A stretch of DNA of 23,009 nucleotides from CAYJIX01 sp964370375 (GTDB lineage: Bacteria; Desulfobacterota; Desulfovibrionia; Desulfovibrionales; Desulfovibrionaceae): NCBI GenBank assembly GCA_964370375.1, contig CAYJIX010000038.1, positions 1-23,009 of the forward strand. The letters run 5' to 3'. Both the position numbers and the translations under genes were made by a program. The first letter of the stretch is position 1. The number at the start of each line of letters is the position of its first letter. Under the pieces are notes generated by a model that made no database searches, had not been told where the DNA came from, and saw only the letters and a list, made by a program, of their open reading frames with translations. Shown in pieces: positions 1-6,293 of the stretch.

Positions 1-31
1 GTTGCGAGTTCGAGTCTCGTTTCCCGCTCCA
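1..31 (+). tRNA. tRNA-Gly, 3' end only (likely GCC anticodon)
   Basis: The window opens inside a tRNA. The T-arm GCGAG-TTCGAGT-CTCGT (5-20) is followed by the 3' acceptor strand TTCCCGC (21-27), discriminator T and an encoded CCA (29-31). This 3' half matches what I remember of bacterial tRNA-Gly(GCC), whose 5' acceptor strand is GCGGGAA. The anticodon lies outside the window, so the identity is inferred from the acceptor and T-arm. A tRNA-Gly just before tuf fits the common tRNA-tuf arrangement. Confidence 0.8.
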
Positions 32-337
32 TTCCTATTTGATCCCACACCCTTGCCGTACCTGCTGCACGAAATAACAGAGCGATTTCCGGTTTTGCGT
101 GCTATCGCCTTGTTTTTCAAGGTGCTTGATGTTTTTCATCAAGCAAGGGTTAGGTTATAGGGAAAAGTTGCCTTTTTTGCTGTGCAAAAGCATAAGGGTG
201 TATTGTTCTTAACAGCTGAAGGCGTTGCCTTACAGCAAGAGCGCCTGTGTTATGATTTTCATGGCCGGCAGCTAAGAAACAAATTTATAGGAAGGGCCGT
301 TGGCCCATTAACGCAAAGTTTACGGATACCAAGAGCA
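32..337 (+). other. Intergenic region between tRNA-Gly and the tuf leader: two small hairpins and a weak promoter
   Basis: No gene is visible. Two adjacent hairpins have the same TTTTT loop: CCTTG/CAAGG (108-122) and GCTTGATG/CATCAAGC (124-144). They may end or process the tRNA transcript, but no clear T-tract follows. A candidate extended -10 box, TGT-TATGAT (248-256), lacks a convincing -35 at normal spacing. A GGGCC/GGCCC mini-hairpin lies at 294-306. Nothing else was recognised. Confidence 0.4.
248..256 (+). promoter_or_regulatory. Candidate extended -10 promoter for tuf
   Basis: TGT-TATGAT resembles an extended -10 element (TGn plus TATAAT with one mismatch). The nearest -35-like hexamers, TTGCCT (225-230) and TTACAG (230-235), are at poor spacing (20 and 15 bp). 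If used, transcription would begin near 263 and give a leader of about 200 nt before tuf. The call is tentative. Confidence 0.3.
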
Positions 338-419
338 GTTGTGCTTTTGTCGTTTTGAAAAGCAGAAACGAACAAAAGAGCGCAACAATTATGACAAACG
401 CGGTTCATATCTGCGCTCT
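338..419 (+). promoter_or_regulatory. Structured tuf 5' leader with two mutually exclusive hairpins
   Basis: A long hairpin forms from 338-355 with 366-386: GTTGTGC/GCGCAAC (one G-U), TTTTGT/ACAAAA and CGTTT/AAACG, with a 10-nt loop and small bulges. A second hairpin pairs AGAGCGCA (377-384) with TGCGCTCT (412-419). Both use 377-384, so they cannot coexist. This switch-like layout ends about 45 nt before the tuf start. No T-tract follows the second hairpin, so termination is unlikely and any effect would be on translation or RNA stability. Regulation is inferred; the pairing is read directly. Confidence 0.45.
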
Positions 420-465
420 GGCTCTGAAATTTCGTTACCTACATGCAACCAAAGGGAGAATTGTT

Positions 466-1659
466 ATGGGCAAGGAAAAATTTACTCGTACCAAACCGCA
501 CGTAAACGTTGGTACTATCGGTCACATCGACCACGGTAAAACCACTCTGACCGCAGCCATCACCAAGGTTGCTGCCATGAAACAAGGTGGTAAGTTTGTG
601 GGCTATGACGAAATCGACAAAGCCCCAGAAGAAAAAGAACGCGGTATCACCATTGCCACAGCTCACGTGGAATATGAAACCGAAAAGCGTCACTATGCAC
701 ACGTGGACTGCCCAGGTCACGCTGACTACATCAAAAACATGATTACTGGTGCTGCCCAGATGGACGGCGCTATCATCGTGGTAGCTGCAACCGACGGTCC
801 CATGCCTCAAACTCGTGAACACATCTTGCTTGCTCGCCAAGTAGGTGTGCCGAACATCGTTGTGTTCATGAACAAATGTGACATGGTTGACGATGCTGAA
901 TTGCTTGAACTGGTAGAAATGGAAGTGCGCGAACTTCTGTCCAGCTACGGCTTTGAAGGCGACGACGTGCCTGTGGTACGCGGCTCTGCTTTAAAAGCTC
1001 TTGAGTCTGACAGCGCTGACGCTGACGATGCAAAATGCATCTTAGAATTGCTTGACGCCCTTGACAGCTACTTGCCTGATCCTGAGCGCGACATCGACAA
1101 ACCCTTCCTTATGCCTATCGAAGACGTGTTCTCCATCTCCGGCCGCGGTACAGTTGTAACCGGTCGTGTTGAGCGTGGTATCATCAAAGTTGGTGAAGAA
1201 GTTGAAATCGTTGGCGTTAAAGAAACAACAAAAACAACCTGTACTGGTGTTGAAATGTTCCGCAAGCTCCTCGACCATGGTGAAGCTGGCGACAACATTG
1301 GCGCACTTTTACGTGGCGTAAAGCGTGAAGACGTGGAACGTGGTCAGGTTCTTGCCGCACCCAAATCCATCACTCCTCACCGCAAATACAAAGCCGAAGT
1401 GTATGTCCTTTCTAAGGAAGAAGGCGGCCGTCATACTCCGTTCTTTACCGGCTATCGTCCCCAGTTCTATTTCCGTACCACGGACGTAACCGGCGTGATC
1501 TCCTTGGAAGAAGGCGTTGAAATGGTTATGCCCGGTGACAACGCTACCTTCAACGTGGAACTCATTTGCCCCATCGCTATGGAACAAGGTTTGCGCTTCG
1601 CTATTCGCGAAGGTGGCCGTACTGTAGGCGCAGGCGTTGTGACCACAATTGTGGAGTAA
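466..1659 (+). CDS. tuf: Translation elongation factor Tu
   Basis: EF-Tu is the GTPase that delivers aminoacyl-tRNA to the ribosomal A site. The protein has 397 residues, the normal family length. Visible motifs are the P-loop GHIDHGKTT near residues 20-28, the switch-II sequence DCPGHADY, and NKCD for guanine recognition. These are followed by the beta-barrel domains 2 and 3, ending GAGVVTTIVE. The open frame extends upstream to 355, but those 37 residues are not EF-Tu-like. The ATG at 466 begins MGKEKFTRTKPHVN and has GGGAG (454-458) at good spacing. It follows tRNA-Gly, as in many proteobacteria, and precedes rpmG by 3 nt, so the two are co-transcribed. A structured leader lies upstream. 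Confidence 0.98.
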   Translation: MGKEKFTRTKPHVNVGTIGHIDHGKTTLTAAITKVAAMKQGGKFVGYDEIDKAPEEKERGITIATAHVEYETEKRHYAHVDCPGHADYIKNMITGAAQMDGAIIVVAATDGPMPQTREHILLARQVGVPNIVVFMNKCDMVDDAELLELVEMEVRELLSSYGFEGDDVPVVRGSALKALESDSADADDAKCILELLDALDSYLPDPERDIDKPFLMPIEDVFSISGRGTVVTGRVERGIIKVGEEVEIVGVKETTKTTCTGVEMFRKLLDHGEAGDNIGALLRGVKREDVERGQVLAAPKSITPHRKYKAEVYVLSKEEGGRHTPFFTGYRPQFYFRTTDVTGVISLEEGVEMVMPGDNATFNVELICPIAMEQGLRFAIREGGRTVGAGVVTTIVE

Positions 1660-1662
1660 ATC

Positions 1663-1812
1663 ATGCGTGTGAACATTTTGCTTGCTTGTACAGAATGCAA
1701 GCGCCGTAACTATGCTACGGTAAAAAACAAAAAAAATACTACGTCTCGTGTGGAATTGAACAAATATTGTCCTTGGGACAAGAAGCATACAGTCCACCGC
1801 GAAACCCGCTAG
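1663..1812 (+). CDS. rpmG: 50S ribosomal protein L33
   Basis: This small ribosomal protein of the large subunit has 49 residues, beginning MRVNILLACTECKRRNY and ending HRETR, which is diagnostic for L33. It starts 3 nt after the tuf stop, so it is probably read from the tuf mRNA. Zinc-binding L33 proteins carry two CxxC pairs. Here the first pair is present (C9, C12), but the second reads CPWD, with C36 retained and Asp at position 39. Zinc binding may therefore be altered or lost. Cys-poor L33 forms are known, so this does not suggest a pseudogene. Confidence 0.96.
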   Translation: MRVNILLACTECKRRNYATVKNKKNTTSRVELNKYCPWDKKHTVHRETR

Positions 1813-1923
1813 TATATGCAATTCCCCTTTGTCTCGTCTGAAAAAGCTGGCATTAGGGAAAATGACTAACGATACGTGTGGCTTTAGAAGCAAACATATT
1901 CGATAGCATTACTTCATACATAC

Positions 1924-1949
1924 TTGGTAGCGTCTTTGGGCGCTACCAA
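1924..1949 (+). repeat. Perfect 9-bp hairpin between rpmG and tRNA-Trp
   Basis: TTGGTAGCG (1924-1932) is the exact reverse complement of CGCTACCAA (1941-1949), with an 8-nt loop. It ends 7 nt before the 5' end of tRNA-Trp. No T-tract follows, so it is not a standard intrinsic terminator. It could be a processing signal separating mRNA from tRNA, or a 3' end stabiliser for the tuf-rpmG mRNA. Confidence 0.6.
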
Positions 1950-1956
1950 ACTCTGA

Positions 1957-2033
1957 AGGGCAGTAGCTCTAACGGCTAGAGCGCCGGTCTCCAAAACCGG
2001 ATGCTGGGGGTTCGAATCCCTCCTGCCCTGCCA
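1957..2033 (+). tRNA. tRNA-Trp (anticodon CCA)
   Basis: A complete cloverleaf can be drawn. The acceptor AGGGCAG (1957-1963) pairs with CTGCCCT (2023-2029), followed by discriminator G and an encoded CCA (2031-2033). The anticodon stem CCGGT/ACCGG flanks the loop CTCCAAA, giving anticodon CCA at 1991-1993. The T-loop is TTCGAAT. A run of eight T follows directly (2034-2041). tRNA-Trp just before secE-nusG is a widespread bacterial arrangement. Confidence 0.97.
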
Positions 2034-2161
2034 TTTTTTTTGTGTTTTACCCAATGAAACCGCGGATCGGCAATTAAGAAAAAGGGGGCTTTACGCGCGC
2101 CCTTATAACGGCCGAACCCAATGTAATAGACACAACTGCGAATCAGTATACAGGAAGCAGC

Positions 2162-2398
2162 ATGTCCAAAAAAACATCAAACGCACAAGAAAAGCAAGGG
2201 CTTATAGCTAAAGCTGGATCGTTTAAAAGCTACCTTGATTTGTCAAGGGCTGAGCTTCGCAAAGTGACATGGCCTACGCTTAAAGAAACAAGGGTCACTA
2301 GCCTTGTGGTCTTAGGCTTTGTTGTGGTCATGTCTATTTTTCTAGGGCTTGTGGACCTTGGGCTTTCAAAGCTTATTGCCTCCATTCTTGCTGCCTGA
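2162..2398 (+). CDS. secE: Preprotein translocase subunit SecE
   Basis: SecE is the small membrane subunit that clamps SecY in the SecYEG translocon. The 78-residue protein has the single-TM architecture of most bacteria. A basic N-terminus leads into an amphipathic segment with the signature ELRKVTWPTLKET (about residues 31-43). One membrane span follows (about 46-70). The ATG has AGGAAG (2152-2157) as Shine-Dalgarno. It sits between tRNA-Trp and nusG, the usual place. An imperfect hairpin, AAGGGGGC/GCGCCCTT (2082-2104), lies in its leader. Confidence 0.96.
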   Translation: MSKKTSNAQEKQGLIAKAGSFKSYLDLSRAELRKVTWPTLKETRVTSLVVLGFVVVMSIFLGLVDLGLSKLIASILAA

Positions 2399-2554
2399 TT
2401 GTGCAGGGAAAGCGTTCAAAGCATTTTAACAACACTGCTGTTTTTAGAACGATGTTGTGTCTTTTATAAGGCATAGCATAAGTGGTAAAAAAGTGCTGTA
2501 GCCATTGACTTAACAGTTTGAAAGGTATTTACATACCCCGTTGTAGGAAACGCC

Positions 2555-3199
2555 ATGACGACGATTGATACAAACCCCGATTTGGAACAGGTTGAAGCTG
2601 TACAAGCCATAGAACCTGCTGCAGAGCAGGGAAGTGCACCCATGGGTGACATAGATGCAGAGTCGAGCAAGGCGCGTTGGTACATTGTGCACACCTATTC
2701 CGGGTTTGAGATGAAGGTGGAAGCCACCATCAAGGAAATGATACGTACGGGGCAGGATAACGGACTTATTCATGAAGTTATTGTGCCTACTGAAAAAGTG
2801 ATAGAGCTTGGTAAGGGTGGTGCAAAACGCACAACCACTCGCAAATTTTATCCCGGCTATATCATGTTACGTATGACCATGACCGATTATTCATGGCATT
2901 TGGTTCAGACCATTCCCAAGGTGACAGGTTTTGTAGGCGGGAAAAACCGCCCTGCACCCATGAAAGAGCATGAGGCCCAGCGTATCCTGTCTCTTATGGA
3001 AACACGGCAAGAACAACCAAGGCCTAAGTTCAGCTTTGAACGAGGCGAGGAAGTTCGCGTCATGGATGGTCCTTTTGGCGGCTTTAATGGTGTTGTTGAA
3101 GATGTAAATTATGACAAAGGCAAACTACGCGTGTCTGTATCGATTTTTGGCAGACAAACACCTGTAGAGCTTGATGTTATTCAGGTATCAAAGGGTTAA
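2555..3199 (+). CDS. nusG: Transcription termination/antitermination factor NusG
   Basis: NusG binds RNA polymerase, suppresses pausing and links to Rho or to ribosomal S10. The NGN domain begins at about residue 41 (ARWYIVHTYSGFE), with FYPGYIMLRM and PKVTGFVGG further on. The KOW motif is near the C-terminus (EEVRVMDGPFGGFNGVVEDV). At 214 residues it is longer than typical NusG (about 180) because of a roughly 38-residue acidic, Ala/Glu-rich N-terminal extension. The start at 2555 has AGGAAA (2545-2550). An alternative ATG at 2642, with AGGGAAG upstream, would remove most of the extension, so the true start is open. A TTGACT box at 2505-2510 may belong to a local promoter, but no good -10 follows. 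Confidence 0.96.
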   Translation: MTTIDTNPDLEQVEAVQAIEPAAEQGSAPMGDIDAESSKARWYIVHTYSGFEMKVEATIKEMIRTGQDNGLIHEVIVPTEKVIELGKGGAKRTTTRKFYPGYIMLRMTMTDYSWHLVQTIPKVTGFVGGKNRPAPMKEHEAQRILSLMETRQEQPRPKFSFERGEEVRVMDGPFGGFNGVVEDVNYDKGKLRVSVSIFGRQTPVELDVIQVSKG

Positions 3200-3416
3200 G
3201 AACAGCTTGTCAGGGCATTATTTTTTAAGCTCAGCAATCGAATCACTTCTTTGAGTTTAGCTTATTTCCTTAACAAACACTGTTCAGGCAACGACTTTGC
3301 CCGATGACTCATCTTGGCAAGGTTCGAACAAATAGTGCATTTTGTTGTAATGCTTTTATGTATATGTGGAACATTTTTTGTTGAGTGCGTAACTCCTTAC
3401 TAAAGGTTGAAATAGA

Positions 3417-3839
3417 ATGGCCAAGAAAGAAATTGCCAAAATCAAGTTGCAAATTCCTGCCGGCGCAGCCAATCCTTCACCGCCAGTTGGTCCTGCTTTG
3501 GGTCAGCATGGTTTGAATATCATGGCATTTTGCAAGGAATTCAACGCAAAAACCCAAGACCAAAAGGGCATGATCATTCCTGTGGTCATCACCGTATATG
3601 CGGATCGCTCTTTTACGTTTATCACCAAAACACCTCCTGCTCCTGTGCTTGTTCTCAAAGCAGCCAAGGTCGATAAAGGTTCTGGTGAACCAAATAAAAG
3701 CAAGGTTGGCTCTATTTCGCCACAGCAAATTGAAGAAATTGCTAAGCTGAAAATGCCTGACCTTACCGCCAAAGATTTAGATGCTGCCAAACGCTGCATT
3801 GAAGGCACAGCCCGTAGTATGGGCATTGAAATCAAATAG
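3417..3839 (+). CDS. rplK: 50S ribosomal protein L11
   Basis: L11 forms the GTPase-associated centre on 23S rRNA with L10/L12. The 140-residue protein is full length. The N-terminal domain has the proline-rich PSPPVGPALGQHGLN motif (about 21-35), followed by FNAKT. The C-terminal RNA-binding domain ends AKRCIEGTARSMGIEI. The ATG follows AAAGG (3402-3406) at slightly long spacing. The 217-bp gap before it shows no clear promoter or L1-binding leader. rplA follows 86 bp downstream, forming the classical L11 operon. Confidence 0.98.
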   Translation: MAKKEIAKIKLQIPAGAANPSPPVGPALGQHGLNIMAFCKEFNAKTQDQKGMIIPVVITVYADRSFTFITKTPPAPVLVLKAAKVDKGSGEPNKSKVGSISPQQIEEIAKLKMPDLTAKDLDAAKRCIEGTARSMGIEIK

Positions 3840-3925
3840 TTTTTACTGTTTATGCCGCGTCAGTTGTACTGCCTTTATATAAGGGCAGGAGATGTTGGAA
3901 AGTTAGCTTTTGAAAGGATAAAACT

Positions 3926-4633
3926 ATGCCCAGATTCGGGAAAAAATATCGTAAAGCGGTTGAAGGCCTTGATTTGACACAGCGCATTGCTATTGAAGAA
4001 GCTGTTGATAAATCACTGGCAGCTTCTTTTGCCAAGTTTGACGAAACCGTAGATGTTGCCATTGGCCTTGGTGTTGACCCCAAGTATTCTGACCAAATGG
4101 TACGCGGTGCCGTATCTCTTCCTCACGGCCTTGGAAAAACAGTGCGAGTTGCTGTGTTCTGTAAGGGTGAAAAAGAAGCCGAAGCAAAAGCTGCCGGTGC
4201 AGATTTTGCCGGTGCAGAAGAGCTTGTTGCTAAGATCAAAGACGGCTGGACAGACTTTGACGCTGCCGTAGCTACTCCTGATGTTATGGCTCTTGTGGGT
4301 CAAATTGGCCGAGTGCTTGGACCTCGTGGTCTTATGCCCAATGCTAAAACAGGAACGGTAACCTTTGACGTTGCAAAAGCAGTCGAAGAGCTTAAAGCCG
4401 GTCGTGTTGATTTTAAAGTTGACAAAGCTGGCGTATTGCACGCTCCTTTAGGTAAGGTTTCCTTTGGAACCGAAAAGATTTTGGACAATTTAAAGGCTGT
4501 TCTTGACGCAGTAAATCGCTTAAAGCCGTCTTCTGCCAAGGGAACCTATATGAAAAGCATGGCTATTTCTACCACCATGGGCCCTGGCTTTAAGGTAGAT
4601 GTGACCTTGGTTCGAAAGTTTTTGGAAGGTTAG
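3926..4633 (+). CDS. rplA: 50S ribosomal protein L1
   Basis: L1 binds 23S rRNA at the L1 stalk, helps E-site tRNA release, and in many bacteria represses its own operon. The 235-residue protein has the family length. It starts MPRFGKKYRKAVEG and carries the signature GRVLGPRGLMPNAKTGTVT in the central domain. It ends in a typical ALKAVLDAVNRLKPSSAKGT-like helix-strand region (here about 190-210). AAGGA (3914-3918) is a clear Shine-Dalgarno 7 nt before ATG. A small hairpin, CTGCCTT/AAGGGCAG with one bulge (3869-3888), sits in the rplK-rplA spacer. Confidence 0.98.
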   Translation: MPRFGKKYRKAVEGLDLTQRIAIEEAVDKSLAASFAKFDETVDVAIGLGVDPKYSDQMVRGAVSLPHGLGKTVRVAVFCKGEKEAEAKAAGADFAGAEELVAKIKDGWTDFDAAVATPDVMALVGQIGRVLGPRGLMPNAKTGTVTFDVAKAVEELKAGRVDFKVDKAGVLHAPLGKVSFGTEKILDNLKAVLDAVNRLKPSSAKGTYMKSMAISTTMGPGFKVDVTLVRKFLEG

Positions 4634-4640
4634 TTTTTGT

Positions 4641-4742
4641 ATAGCCCTTTTTTAAACTTAGGGGCTATTACTACATTGATAAAACAAAGGGCTGTTTGCA
4701 GATTTATCTGCTTATATCACAAAATACTACTTTTTAGTATTT
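4641..4742 (+). repeat. Two hairpins in the rplA-rplJ spacer
   Basis: ATAGCCC (4641-4647) pairs with GGGCTAT (4662-4668) around a T-rich loop. AAATACTA (4722-4729) pairs with TAGTATTT (4735-4742). Neither is followed by a strong T-run. They may give partial termination or processing between the L11-L1 and L10-L12 messages, before the L10 leader. Confidence 0.45.
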
Positions 4743-4763
4743 GTATGAAAGCTTTTTGAATAT

Positions 4764-4870
4764 GTAGCATAAACTGTGTTTTTGCTACTTTGGTTATGGT
4801 TTGGGAATTCGAGTCGAAGAAAGCAGGTGGCTTTAATGCCTTAATGTCCTGCCTAGACAACGCTTTGGCT
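4764..4870 (+). ncRNA. Ribosomal protein L10 leader RNA (autoregulatory)
   Basis: The rplJ leader contains GTAGCA/TGCTAC (4764-4788), then an AAGCAGGTGGC segment (4821-4831) whose GCAGG (4823-4827) pairs with CCTGC (4848-4852). An inner GGC/GCC pair and a TTAATG stretch lie within it, then CCTGCCTAGAC. This order resembles the conserved L10-leader element to which the L10(L12) complex binds to repress translation of rplJ-rplL. The family is recognised from memory of its consensus; the boundaries are approximate. A covariance search with the Rfam L10-leader model would settle it. Confidence 0.6.
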
Positions 4871-4910
4871 CGGCTTTTCATCATGCAACCCCAACGTGTC
4901 GGAGTATCAC

Positions 4911-5429
4911 GTGAATAGATCTCAAAAAATCGCCGCAGTTGAGCAGATTAGAGCGAAAGCAGCTACTGCCAGTATTGCGGTGGTCACAGAGTTCAAGGGG
5001 ATGACGGTTGAAGAGCTGACACGCCTTAGGGTAAAAATCCGCGAAAGCGGCGGCGAATGTCTTGTCGTAAAAAATACCCTAGCGCGTATCGCTTTCACTG
5101 ATGGTGTGCACGACTCCATTAAGGATATGTTCAAGGAAAATTGTGCCATTGTGCTCGGCTATGCTGATCCTGTGGCCACTGCCAAAGCAGTTACTGAGTT
5201 TGTAAAATCAAGCAAGCTCTTTACAGTCCGCCATGCCAGCCTTGAAGGTAAGGTGCTGACTGCTGCTCAGGTTGATAACCTTGCCAAACTCCCAAGCAAG
5301 GAAGAATTGCTTGGCAAGTTGCTTGGTACCATGAACGCTGTGCCCACCAATTTTGTATCCCTATTTGCAAATATGGTTCGCCCGCTTCTTTATGCGCTTA
5401 AAGCAATTGAAGAGAAAAAAGCTGCCTAA
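4911..5429 (+). CDS. rplJ: 50S ribosomal protein L10
   Basis: L10 anchors the L7/L12 dimers to the ribosomal stalk and, with them, represses its own mRNA. From the GTG at 4911 the protein has 172 residues and begins MNRSQKIAAVEQ, the usual L10 N-terminus. GTCGGAG (4898-4904) is a good Shine-Dalgarno. The frame also has an upstream GTG at 4896, which would add MSEYH, but that start overlaps the Shine-Dalgarno and lacks its own site. The body shows VVTEFKGMTVEELTRLR and VKNTLARIA. A long C-terminal helix for L12 binding ends ALKAIEEKKAA. It is paired with rplL 55 bp downstream. Confidence 0.96.
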   Translation: MNRSQKIAAVEQIRAKAATASIAVVTEFKGMTVEELTRLRVKIRESGGECLVVKNTLARIAFTDGVHDSIKDMFKENCAIVLGYADPVATAKAVTEFVKSSKLFTVRHASLEGKVLTAAQVDNLAKLPSKEELLGKLLGTMNAVPTNFVSLFANMVRPLLYALKAIEEKKAA

Positions 5430-5484
5430 CCTTGTATTGCAAACAACAAACCTAAAGTAAAACAAGCCAAAGAGGAGACTACCC

Positions 5485-5868
5485 ATGTCCGCTACCAAAG
5501 AACAAGTTGTTGAGTTTATCTCCAACATGACCGTACTTGAACTTTCTGAATTTATTAAAGAACTTGAAGAAAAATTCGGCGTTTCCGCTGCTGCTCCTGC
5601 CATGGGCATGATGATGGCTGGTCCTGCCGCCGGTCCTGCTGAAGAAGTAGAAGAAAAAACCGAATTTGACGTCATCTTGAAAGATGCCGGCGCCAACAAA
5701 ATTGGTGTCATCAAAGTAGTGCGCGCCTTGACAGGCCTTGGTTTGAAAGAAGCCAAAGACAAAGTTGACAGCGCTCCTTCTACCTTAAAAGAAGCTGTGT
5801 CTAAAGAAGAAGCCGAAGATGCACAAAAGCAGCTCACTGAAGCTGGAGCCACTGCTGAAGTAAAATAA
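5485..5868 (+). CDS. rplL: 50S ribosomal protein L7/L12
   Basis: L12 is the multicopy stalk protein that recruits translational GTPases. The 127-residue product has an N-terminal dimerisation domain (about 1-35) and an Ala/Gly/Met-rich hinge (about 38-56). The globular C-terminal domain carries EKTEFDVILKDAGANKI and VRALTGLGLKEAKDKV. AGAGGAG (5471-5477) is a strong Shine-Dalgarno. It is normally followed by rpoB, but here strong terminators lie 108 bp downstream and a secretion gene follows, so the L10-L12 transcript ends here. Confidence 0.98.
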   Translation: MSATKEQVVEFISNMTVLELSEFIKELEEKFGVSAAAPAMGMMMAGPAAGPAEEVEEKTEFDVILKDAGANKIGVIKVVRALTGLGLKEAKDKVDSAPSTLKEAVSKEEAEDAQKQLTEAGATAEVK

Positions 5869-5975
5869 GTGCTAAATTTATAGAATTTGTAAGCATGCAG
5901 CACTAGGTTTGAACGTATTTAAGGTTTAAGGCTTAGCTGAATGTAAGCAATTGATTCTGTATGGTTAGAATAAGT

Positions 5976-6041
5976 AGCTATGCAAAAAAAATGGTTTTTA
6001 TTTTTTTGCATAGCTCTTTATTTTTTAGAGCCGTCTTTTTT
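5976..6041 (+). terminator. Overlapping tandem intrinsic terminators after rplL
   Basis: AGCTATGC plus seven A (5976-5990) pairs perfectly with seven T plus GCATAGCT (6001-6015), and the T-rich tail CTTTATTTTTT follows. A second hairpin, GCTCT (6013-6017) with AGAGC (6027-6031), overlaps the right arm of the first and is itself followed by a T-run (6034-6041). The pair should end transcription of the ribosomal operon efficiently. Confidence 0.8.
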
Positions 6042-6204
6042 TATCTAGCTAAAGCTTAAAAAGTTAATTTTTTTATACTTTTTAGCAATGGTTTTTCAGT
6101 GCGTAAGCTGTTGTTTTGTTAGAAAATTGGAAATGGCATTTTTTTTGCAACATAAAAAAATAGGCAAAAAAAGACTTACTCATCAGCAAATCTTGCTTTT
6201 TTGC
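6042..6204 (+). other. AT-rich spacer upstream of the TolC-like gene
   Basis: No gene is seen between the rplL terminators and the promoter at 6205. The stretch is poly-A/poly-T rich and includes a perfect inverted repeat, TTTTTTTGC (6140-6148) with GCAAAAAAA (6164-6172), of unknown role. Intrinsically bent, possibly silencer-bound DNA is a plausible but unproven property. Confidence 0.35.
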
Positions 6205-6233
6205 TTTACAAGGTTTTTAAAGTTTCGTAATAT
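6205..6233 (+). promoter_or_regulatory. Candidate sigma-70 promoter of the TolC-like gene
   Basis: TTTACA (6205-6210, 5 of 6 to consensus) and TAATAT (6228-6233, 4 of 6) are spaced exactly 17 bp. Transcription would start near 6240, giving a leader of about 54 nt before the ATG at 6294. With terminators upstream and downstream, the channel gene looks like a single-gene unit. Confidence 0.5.
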
Positions 6234-6293
6234 GCTTTCTTGTTGAAGTAGGTGTTTTATTAACGTTCTTATTAAAGTTTGAAGGAGAGGGGT

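Noticed and set aside
355..465. Upstream extension of the tuf reading frame
   Set aside because: The 37 extra residues are unlike EF-Tu, the canonical MGKEKF start at 466 has a good Shine-Dalgarno, and the stretch folds as leader RNA.
439..840. Minus-strand open frames opposite tuf and other highly biased genes
   Set aside because: They are shadows of real genes created by codon bias, with no ribosome-binding sites or recognisable domains.
2505..2535. sigma-70 promoter before nusG (TTGACT box)
   Set aside because: No acceptable -10 hexamer lies 16-18 bp downstream, so it was mentioned but not called.
4896..4910. GTG at 4896 as rplJ start
   Set aside because: It overlaps the GTCGGAG Shine-Dalgarno used by GTG 4911, and L10 proteins normally begin MNRS.
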